A DNA stretch of 64,000 nt from Phytohabitans maris (GTDB taxonomy: Bacteria; Actinomycetota; Actinomycetes; Mycobacteriales; Micromonosporaceae), in NCBI RefSeq assembly GCF_031085175.1, contig NZ_JAVHUY010000015.1, positions 124,001 through 188,000 on the forward strand, written 5' to 3'. Every line of letters starts with the position of its first letter. Position 1 is the stretch's first letter. This document shows positions 40,365 through 47,429 of this stretch, in pieces. Below the pieces are notes generated by a model. The model was given only the letters and a program-made list of their open reading frames with translations, made no database searches and was not told where the DNA came from. Made by a program: the position numbers and the translations under genes.

Positions 40365-41585
40365 ATGTCGAAGCCGGCGGTCCTCGAGGTCGCCGGCCGC
40401 GAGGTGACGATCACCCACCCCGACAAGGTGGTGTTCGCGGCCGGCGGTCACACCAAGCTCGACCTGGTCAACTACTACCTGTCGGTGGCCGACGGCGCGC
40501 TGCGCGGCGTGCGGGGGCGGCCGATGGTGCTCAAGCGCTTCGTCAAGGGCCTGGACGAGGAGGCGGTGTGGCAGAAGCGGGCCCCGGCCAAGCGGCCCGA
40601 CTGGATCGAGGTGGCCGAGCTCAAGTACGCCTCCGGCCGCTCCGCCGAGGAGGTCGTGGTCCGCGACGCCGCCGCCCTGGCCTGGGTGGTCAACCTCGGC
40701 TGCGTCGACCTCAACCCCCATCCGGTACTCGCCGAGGACCTCGACCGCCCCGACGAGCTGCGGATCGACCTCGACCCCGTGCCGGGCGTGGAGTGGGGGC
40801 AGATCGTCGACGTGGCGATGGTGGCCCGGCAGGTCCTCGCCGACCACGGGCTGACCGGGTGGCCCAAGACGTCCGGCTCGCGCGGCTTCCACATCTACGT
40901 GCGGATCGAGCCCCGCTGGCTGTACCGGGACGTGCGGCTCGCCGCGCAGACCGTCGCCCGCGAGGTGGAAAACCGGGCGCCCGACCTCGCCACCAGCAAG
41001 TGGTGGAAGGAGGAGCGGCAGGGCGTGTTCGTCGACTTCAACCAGAACGCGAAGGACCGCACCGTCGCTTCCGCGTACTCGGTGCGCCCCAACCCGGAGG
41101 CCCGCGTGTCGACGCCGCTGGCCTGGGACGAGGTGCCGGGTTGCCGGCCGGAGGAGTTCACGCTGCCGGTGGTCCGCGAGCGCTTCGCGGCCGGCGGCGA
41201 CCCGTGGCGGGGGATGGACACCGCGTACGGCCCGCTGGACGGGCTGCTGGAGCTGGCCAAGCGGCTCGGCCCGGCGGAGAAGCCGCCCAAGGGGACCGGC
41301 CGCCGCCAGTCCACGATGCCGCTGATCGAGATCGCCCGCGCCAAGACCAGAGACGAGGCCATGGCCGGGCTGGACCGGTGGAAGGCCCGCCATCCGTCCA
41401 CAGTGGAGAAGCTGGCGCCGGCCGACGTGCTCGTCGACGGGATGCGGGGGCGCAGCTCGATCTGGTACCGGATCCGGGTCAACCTCCAGCACGTACCGGA
41501 GGGGGAGCGGCCCGAGCAGGAGCCGCTGGAGGTCGACTACGACCCCTGGGAGGGGATGCGCCCGCCCGGCCCCGCCGAGGGCTGA
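40365..41585 (+). CDS. LigD-type DNA polymerase/primase domain protein
   Basis: 406 residues, a stand-alone version of the polymerase (PrimPol) domain of the NHEJ enzyme LigD. The catalytic acid pair is in LRIDLDP, nucleotide-binding GSRGFHIYV is in the middle, and VFVDFNQNAKDRTVASAYS is near the third acidic residue. Such proteins can extend broken ends with ribonucleotides. No Ku or ATP-dependent ligase gene is present in the window, so partners must lie elsewhere. It has a longer C-terminus (WYRIRVNLQHVPEGERP) than a minimal PolDom. The next locus downstream is a deleted oxidoreductase remnant. Confidence 0.9.
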   Translation: MSKPAVLEVAGREVTITHPDKVVFAAGGHTKLDLVNYYLSVADGALRGVRGRPMVLKRFVKGLDEEAVWQKRAPAKRPDWIEVAELKYASGRSAEEVVVRDAAALAWVVNLGCVDLNPHPVLAEDLDRPDELRIDLDPVPGVEWGQIVDVAMVARQVLADHGLTGWPKTSGSRGFHIYVRIEPRWLYRDVRLAAQTVAREVENRAPDLATSKWWKEERQGVFVDFNQNAKDRTVASAYSVRPNPEARVSTPLAWDEVPGCRPEEFTLPVVRERFAAGGDPWRGMDTAYGPLDGLLELAKRLGPAEKPPKGTGRRQSTMPLIEIARAKTRDEAMAGLDRWKARHPSTVEKLAPADVLVDGMRGRSSIWYRIRVNLQHVPEGERPEQEPLEVDYDPWEGMRPPGPAEG

Positions 41586-41665
41586 GCGCAGTTCGAGCCG
41601 GCGGTCAGCTCGGTCGGGGTGCTCGCCGCGAACGGTGGCGTCGGGGGCTGGCTAGGCTCCTGAAC

Positions 41666-41850
41666 ATGGACGCGATTCAGGTTTCCGCGCACGGCGGGCC
41701 CGAGGTGCTCACGCTGACCGGCTGCGCTGGGTCGGCGACGGCACCCTCAAGGTGACCGTCGGCGGCCGCTACCCGCTCGCCGACGCGGCAAAGGCCCACG
41801 CCGACCTGGAGTCCCGGCGCACCACCGGCAAGCTGCTGCTCCTACCCTGA
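41666..41850 (+). pseudogene. Remnant of a zinc-type quinone oxidoreductase
   Basis: Residues from the start (MDAIQVSAHGGPEVLTLT) match the N-terminus of NADPH:quinone oxidoreductases, and the end in a different frame (LRWVGDGTLKVTVGGRYPLA...RRTTGKLLLLP) matches their C-terminus. A full enzyme has about 320 residues, so most of the gene has been removed and the ends joined out of frame near 41717-41722. The second frame stops at 41850; the first stops at about 41755. The 3' end overlaps the convergent protease gene. Confidence 0.85.
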
Positions 41851-44028
41851 CCGGGCGGCGCCGCCGGGCTGGCGCTTCCCGTTCACCGCCAGCGTGTACG
41901 GGGCGTACTGGCTGACCTGCTCGGTCGGCTCGTCGTACGCGACGATCGCGACCACCGTCGGGAAGGGGCGCAGCGCGGCCAGCCGCCCGGGGTCGAGCCG
42001 CACCGTGCGGCGGCCGTCGAACTCCAGCTGGAGTGCCACCTTCCGCTTCCCGTCCAGGCCGACGAGGCGCAGGTTCCAGTTGTGCACCCCGGTCGCCCGG
42101 ATCCGCGTCGGCGAGTCGAACCGGGCCAGGCTCGAGCCGTCGCTGACCAGCGCGCCGCCGAGCCGGACGTCGTCGATGCGCAGGCCGCCCTCGTCGACGC
42201 CGGCGTCGCTGACGTACCGGAAGCCGAGCAGCACGCTCCTGCCCGCGTACCGGGACAGGTCGAAGGTATGCGGCTCGAAGCCGTCGGTCGTGCCGTTGAG
42301 CGCCGGCCCGAGCGGACCCTCGACGGTCCGGTCCCCGGCCACCGGCGTGTACGTCTTCCCGCCGTCGGTGGAGACCGTCACGTACCCGTAGTCGTAGCCC
42401 TCCTCGGCGCCGTACTTGGCCAGCAGCCGCAGCGTGGCCCCGCCGGCCGGGACGGTGACCCGGGTGACCGCGGTGCTGTCGAGGCCGTTGCCGTCGCCGG
42501 ACCAGAGCACCGGGTCGCCCGGCCGGTCCGGGTCGTCGCGGACGGTGCTCCAGGCGAGCGGGAGCGGCGGCAGCGTACGGGCGCCGTCGAAGCGGATCGA
42601 GCGCAGGTCCCGCCCCTCGACCGTGAGCGGCACGTAGTCGGCGCCGTTCGGGGCCGCGCCGGGTGTGGCGTTGACCGCCGGGTTGGCCAGGTTGACGGTC
42701 GAGTCGAGGCCGCGGGTGGTGACCCGGCCCTTCGGGACGCCGTAGACGCGGGCGCCGCGGGACGAGGCGAGCCGGTCGAGCAGCACCGCCGACTGGTAGT
42801 CGTGGATCACCCGGTACAGGTCGCGCACGCCCTCGGCCTTCAGCGCCGCGGCCACGCTCGCCAGCCCCTGGCGCTTGCCGTCCCGGTGCAGGCGGGCGAT
42901 GAAGCCGGTGCCGTACCGGTCGTGCAGGAAGAGCATGAACGAGTACGCGTTGCCGTAGTCGGCGAGCGTCGCGTTCGGGTTCGGGCTCTCCTCCCACAGG
43001 TTGAGCGAGTTCTCCGGGCCGCCGCACTCGCGCGGGTTCGGGTTGACGTCCGTGCGTACCGTGCCGAAGCCCTGGAAGCAGAAGATGTGGCTGTCCGCGC
43101 CGCGCTCGTGGACGGTGGCGCGCGCGTCCACGTACCCGGTGAGCGTCTGCGCGAAGTCGGAGAGCCCCTCGTTGACCCAGACCGTCTCGTCCGGGTCGGC
43201 GTAGTACTGGAGCAGGTGCTGCCACTCGTGCGCGAACGTCCCCTCGTACAGGTGGGGGCGGGCCGGCCGGCTGGTGCAGAGGTCGCCGGTGGGGGCGTCC
43301 GGCGGGTTGGCGCCGGTGCGGTGCGCCCAGTCGAACGCGTCGATCGTCATCACGTTGCGGTCGAAGAGCTCGTTGAGCTGCGCCGAGAAGAACCCGGCGA
43401 GGTACGTGGGGTGGGCCGGGAAGTCGTGGAAGTTGTCGTCCCGCACGTTGTCGACCAGCGTGACGGTGCGGTCGCCGGCGCCGGTGTAGACGCCGCCCGC
43501 GCCATCGGCGTCCGGGCCGAGCCGCGCGTTCGTGCCGTCCCGCTCCGGCGGGGTGCTGAAGGCCGCGGTCTCCTTCGGGTAGATGGTGGTGTCGAACTCG
43601 TCGATCAGGTCGGCGACCTGCGCGCCGGTGACCTCGGTGCTGCCGGGGTTTCGGGCCCGGCAGTCGCCGTCCGGGAAGGCGAGGTCGTCGGCGACCCACA
43701 CCTCGACGTGCCGGCCGACGCCGCGCAGCGTGTAGTCCTTGCGGTAGACCTCGCCCGCGACGTCGTCGAGGCCGAGCCACTGCCGCCGCGTGCCGACCGG
43801 CGGCGTCTGGGCGGCCTCCCGGGCGCCGGCGCGGGCGCCGGGACGGTACCGCTCGGGCCGGTCGAGCGGCCGGCCGTCGAGCGTGAGGTCCGCGCGGGTC
43901 AGCTCCCGGACGTCGTCCGCCGGTCCGGGCGCCGGCCCGGGTTCGGACGGCGCCGCCGACGCGGGGAGCACGGCGAGCGAAAGGAGCAGCGCGGTGGCGG
44001 CGGCTGCGAGGGCGCGGCTGCGGGCCAT
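41842..44028 (-). CDS. Secreted zinc metalloprotease (HEWQH type) with immune-inhibitor-A-like C-terminal region
   Basis: 728 residues. A signal peptide (1-25, ending ASAAP) leads to a propeptide-like region and a catalytic domain with FAHEWQHLLQYYADPDE and downstream WVNEGLSDFAQ, so zinc ligands are the two His of HEWQH and the Glu of NEGLS (gluzincin style). C-terminal to this lies a beta region with KYGAEEGYDYGYV and FRYVSDAGVDEGG that resembles domains of immune inhibitor A proteases. It is not a typical M6 enzyme, whose motif is HExxHxxGxxD. It likely degrades proteins outside the cell. Confidence 0.86.
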   Translation of the reverse strand: MARSRALAAAATALLLSLAVLPASAAPSEPGPAPGPADDVRELTRADLTLDGRPLDRPERYRPGARAGAREAAQTPPVGTRRQWLGLDDVAGEVYRKDYTLRGVGRHVEVWVADDLAFPDGDCRARNPGSTEVTGAQVADLIDEFDTTIYPKETAAFSTPPERDGTNARLGPDADGAGGVYTGAGDRTVTLVDNVRDDNFHDFPAHPTYLAGFFSAQLNELFDRNVMTIDAFDWAHRTGANPPDAPTGDLCTSRPARPHLYEGTFAHEWQHLLQYYADPDETVWVNEGLSDFAQTLTGYVDARATVHERGADSHIFCFQGFGTVRTDVNPNPRECGGPENSLNLWEESPNPNATLADYGNAYSFMLFLHDRYGTGFIARLHRDGKRQGLASVAAALKAEGVRDLYRVIHDYQSAVLLDRLASSRGARVYGVPKGRVTTRGLDSTVNLANPAVNATPGAAPNGADYVPLTVEGRDLRSIRFDGARTLPPLPLAWSTVRDDPDRPGDPVLWSGDGNGLDSTAVTRVTVPAGGATLRLLAKYGAEEGYDYGYVTVSTDGGKTYTPVAGDRTVEGPLGPALNGTTDGFEPHTFDLSRYAGRSVLLGFRYVSDAGVDEGGLRIDDVRLGGALVSDGSSLARFDSPTRIRATGVHNWNLRLVGLDGKRKVALQLEFDGRRTVRLDPGRLAALRPFPTVVAIVAYDEPTEQVSQYAPYTLAVNGKRQPGGAARSG

Positions 44029-44132
44029 GGATCCCCCTTCGGGTACCGGACGGTGTGGACCGTCACGGTGCGGGATCCTATTTCACGACATGTCCGAATT
44101 GCTGTTGCCGCCCAGCGTTTCGTCGCGCGGCT

Positions 44133-45917
44133 TCAGGCTGGCGGCTTGGCGCAGATGAAGCGCGGCTCCGCCTGGTACGTCCAGCTGAACTTCTCCCGCT
44201 TGGTCTCCTTGCCGTCCTTGCGGAAGATCCGCCACGCGTCCTGGCTGAAGCCGGGCAGGCCGCTGGTCTCGAGGCAGTCCGGGCCGGGCTCCAGGTACTT
44301 CGTCTGCGGCTGGGTGACGTTGCGCCGCGGCCCCCACTCGGTCTTCACGCTGTCGTAGATCTTCGTGCTCCAGATCGACACGGTGATCGAGCTCGACGTG
44401 TACGAGGTGTCGATGAGCACCCCGTACGGCGTGTTGTTGCGGAACCGGAAGTCCAGGTGCGGCGGGTAGATCGTGGACTCGATGACCGCCGGGTAGCGGC
44501 TGAAGTAGTACGAGTGCGGCTTGTGCTCGACGTCCTCCAGGCCGGCGTAGTACGTGGCGTTGAAGAGCGTCGTCACGAACTGCGACACCCCGCCGCCCGC
44601 GCCCGGCACCAGCTTGCCGCCCACGATCGTCGGCGCGTCCTTGTACCCCTGCGGGTAGCTGCGCTCGCCGGTGTGCGTGTTGAGCGAGAAGGTCGCGCCC
44701 GGCATCACGAACGCCCCCTTGGCCTCCTTCGACACCAGCACGATGTTTTGGCTGCGGGCCGAGGAGAGGCCGCCGGAGAACTGGGTGGTGAAGGTCGAGA
44801 CCTTCTCCTTGACCCCGAGCTTGGCGACGGCCTCCGCGGTCACCTTCGGCTTCGCGGTGGTCATGGTGCCGGCGACGGTACGCCCGTCCGCCTTCGGCAG
44901 CACGGCGAGCAGGTCGGTGCTGAGCTTGCCGGTGTCGAGGCGGTGACCGTCGACGCCGGGTACGACGGTGGGCTTGCCGGCCTTGAGCGCCATCGTCGCG
45001 TCCTTGGCCGCGACCTCGACCGTGCCGAGCGGGCCGGCGAGCGCGGCGCGCAGCTTCTTCTCGTCCACCCGGGGGTTGATCCGGCCGGTCTTGTCGGCGG
45101 TGAGCACCAGGCTCTTCGCGATCGCGGCGGGCGGCACGGTGACCGTGCCCCGCTCGGTGGTCACCGTGACCGGGGCGGCGACGGCCGGCCGGGCCAGGTC
45201 GGCGACGAGCTTGTCGACCTGCTCCGCCGAGGTCGCCGGGTGCACCTCCACCAGCGGCACCGGCACCGGGTGGATGCCGAGCCAGCCGTCGCGCAGGGCC
45301 TGGGCCGACTTTTCCGCGTCGATGCCCTTGCCGGGCTTGGGATGGACCGCCTTCGGCGTCGTGCCGGAGAACGTCACGGCCGGCATCTTCATCGCCTGCG
45401 CGTCCTTGCCGAGCGCGCCGCGCAGCACCTCCTCGGCCTTGGCCGCGTCGACGGTCACCACCGGCGCCACCTGCCGCGAACCGAAGATCCGGCTGAACGG
45501 GCCACCGCCGCTCGCCGCCGCGGCGGCCACCGTGGCGTCGACGTCGACCGCCAGCCCCACGTCGGCGGGGTCGATCTCGACCACCCGCTCACCGAGCCGC
45601 ACCGGCAGCGCCGCCGAGAGCCGCTCGGCCTGGCCCGAAAGGCCGGCGCGGAGCGCGGTCGCGGCGTCCGCCTCGCTCTTGGCGCCCAGCTCGACCCCGA
45701 GGACCGTCGTGCCGCGGGGCACCTCACCGGCGTACCCGTAGGCGGCGGAACCACCGACGGCGACGAGGACGGCCGCGGTGATCCCGCCCGCGAGGAAGAT
45801 CCGCTTTCGCCCGTGCCGCGGCGCGGGCTCCGGAACGTCCGGCTCCGCCGGGCGGCCGACCCGCGCGAACTGGACGGTCTGCGCCTCGTCGGTGAACTGG
45901 CTCGGTGGCTGGGTCAC
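44133..45917 (-). CDS. VanW-family peptidoglycan-binding-fold protein
   Basis: About 594 residues from GTG 45917 (alternative start at 45950). One N-terminal membrane helix (IFLAGGITAAVLVAVGGSAAYGY) is followed by two copies of a YoaR-like peptidoglycan-binding domain (VTVDAAKAEEVLRGAL... and VTVTTERGTVTVPPAAIA...) and a C-terminal VanW domain (FVMPGATFSLNTHTGER; GGGVSQFVTTLFNATYYAGL; NNTPYGVLIDTSY). Proteins like this sit outside the membrane and are linked to cell-wall metabolism and vancomycin-type responses. Single gene, no partner. Confidence 0.9.
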   Translation of the reverse strand: MTQPPSQFTDEAQTVQFARVGRPAEPDVPEPAPRHGRKRIFLAGGITAAVLVAVGGSAAYGYAGEVPRGTTVLGVELGAKSEADAATALRAGLSGQAERLSAALPVRLGERVVEIDPADVGLAVDVDATVAAAAASGGGPFSRIFGSRQVAPVVTVDAAKAEEVLRGALGKDAQAMKMPAVTFSGTTPKAVHPKPGKGIDAEKSAQALRDGWLGIHPVPVPLVEVHPATSAEQVDKLVADLARPAVAAPVTVTTERGTVTVPPAAIAKSLVLTADKTGRINPRVDEKKLRAALAGPLGTVEVAAKDATMALKAGKPTVVPGVDGHRLDTGKLSTDLLAVLPKADGRTVAGTMTTAKPKVTAEAVAKLGVKEKVSTFTTQFSGGLSSARSQNIVLVSKEAKGAFVMPGATFSLNTHTGERSYPQGYKDAPTIVGGKLVPGAGGGVSQFVTTLFNATYYAGLEDVEHKPHSYYFSRYPAVIESTIYPPHLDFRFRNNTPYGVLIDTSYTSSSITVSIWSTKIYDSVKTEWGPRRNVTQPQTKYLEPGPDCLETSGLPGFSQDAWRIFRKDGKETKREKFSWTYQAEPRFICAKPPA

Positions 45918-46052
45918 GCCGGCAGATGCTACGCGACCCGCGGGCCGCACGGGGCGATGCGGATCGATGGAGTACGGGCGGTGAGCCCCGGGTCACCCGC
46001 CGGTGCACCCGCCAGCGGGACCGCATCCAGGCCGAGACGGTAGTTTGGCGCG

Positions 46053-47429
46053 ATGGCTGACCTCGCACCCAGCGGCCACGGTCACTCGCACGGCCCCGAC
46101 CGGCCGCACCACCAGCGGGCCGGGCGCGTCGCGCTGATCGTGCTCGCCTGCGCGGCCGCGGTGACGATCGCGGCGATGGCGCTGCTCTGGCCGCGCGGCG
46201 ACGTCGGCGGCGACCAGCCCCGCGACGAGGCGCAGGCCACCGGTGACGTGGTGGCGGTCACGACCGCGCCGTGCCCGCAGTCGCCGGACACCCCGCAGGT
46301 CGTGCCCTCCGGCGGCCCGCAGGAGTGCGGCACGGTCACTGTCAAGATCACCTCCGGCCCGGACGAGGGGAAGCAGATCGAGACCGACCTGCCCCGCGGC
46401 CCCGGCGCGCCGCAGATCAGCCTGGGCGACCGCCTCACGCTGGTCCACACCGAGGGTACGGCCAGCGGCGTCGACTACCAGATCCTCGACCACCAGCGGG
46501 GCACCGGGCTGTGGGTGCTCGGCGTCGCGTTCGCGCTCGCGGTCGTCGCGTTCGGCCGGCTGCGCGGGCTGGCCGCGCTGGGCGGTCTGGCGATCACGTT
46601 CGGGGTGCTGCTCTTCTTCATCGTGCCGGCGATCCTGGACGGGCGTTCCCCGCTGCTGGTGGCGGTCGTCGGCTCCGCCGCGATCATGCTGTCGGTGCTC
46701 TACCTGACGCACGGCTTCACGGTGCCGACGACCGTGGCGGTGCTCGGCACGCTCACCAGCCTCACGCTGACCGGCCTGCTCGCCGCCGCGTCCACCGCCG
46801 CGCTGCACCTGACCGGGGTCGGCACCGAGGAGACCAACTTCCTCACCATCACGTACTCCGACGTCAACATGCAGGGCCTGCTGCTGGCCGGCATCCTGAT
46901 CGGGTCGCTGGGCGTACTCGACGACGTGGCGGTCACCCAGGCGGCCACGGTCAGCGAGCTCGCCCACGCCAACCCGGCGCTCTCCGCGATCCGGCTCTAC
47001 CGGTCGGCGGCCCGGGTCGGCCGGGCGCACATCACCTCGGTGATCAACACGCTCGTGCTGGCGTACGCGGGCGCCTCGCTGCCGCTGCTGATCCTGCTCG
47101 CCGCCGGCAACGCCCGGCTCGGCGAGGCGCTCACCTCGCAGATGCTCGCCCAGGAGATCGTCCGCAGCGTCGTCGGCACGATGGGGCTGATCGCGGCGGT
47201 GCCGATCACGACGGCGCTCGCCGCGTTCGCCGCCACCCGCCGCCCCCGTCAGGCTCGCCGGCCCAAGCCGGCGCCGCCCACCGCGCCCACGCCGCGCCGC
47301 CGCCGTGGCATGGACGTGACCAGCGACGAGTGGCTAGCCCCGGCCGACGGCGCCGGCGACCTCCGTCCGGGACGACACGCCAAGCTTGCGGAGGATGTTG
47401 GAGACGTGCACGGCGGCGGTCTTCGGTGA
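46053..47429 (+). CDS. YibE/F-family membrane protein
   Basis: 458 residues. A hydrophilic, His-rich N-terminus (GHGHSHGPDRPHHQR) could bind metal. A first membrane helix and an extracytoplasmic beta segment (VVAVTTAPCPQ... TVTVKITSG) follow, then about eight helices with the family marks LSVLYLTHGFTVPTTVAVLGT and GSLGVLDDVAVTQAATVSELAHANP. The function is unknown, possibly transport. The last about 30 residues are encoded across the antisense end of the LAL regulator gene (overlap 47334-47429). Confidence 0.88.
   Translation: MADLAPSGHGHSHGPDRPHHQRAGRVALIVLACAAAVTIAAMALLWPRGDVGGDQPRDEAQATGDVVAVTTAPCPQSPDTPQVVPSGGPQECGTVTVKITSGPDEGKQIETDLPRGPGAPQISLGDRLTLVHTEGTASGVDYQILDHQRGTGLWVLGVAFALAVVAFGRLRGLAALGGLAITFGVLLFFIVPAILDGRSPLLVAVVGSAAIMLSVLYLTHGFTVPTTVAVLGTLTSLTLTGLLAAASTAALHLTGVGTEETNFLTITYSDVNMQGLLLAGILIGSLGVLDDVAVTQAATVSELAHANPALSAIRLYRSAARVGRAHITSVINTLVLAYAGASLPLLILLAAGNARLGEALTSQMLAQEIVRSVVGTMGLIAAVPITTALAAFAATRRPRQARRPKPAPPTAPTPRRRRGMDVTSDEWLAPADGAGDLRPGRHAKLAEDVGDVHGGGLR

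Noticed and set aside
41842-44028. A classical M6 immune inhibitor A protease
   Set aside because: The zinc motif is HEWQH followed by NEGLSDFA rather than HExxHxxGxxD.
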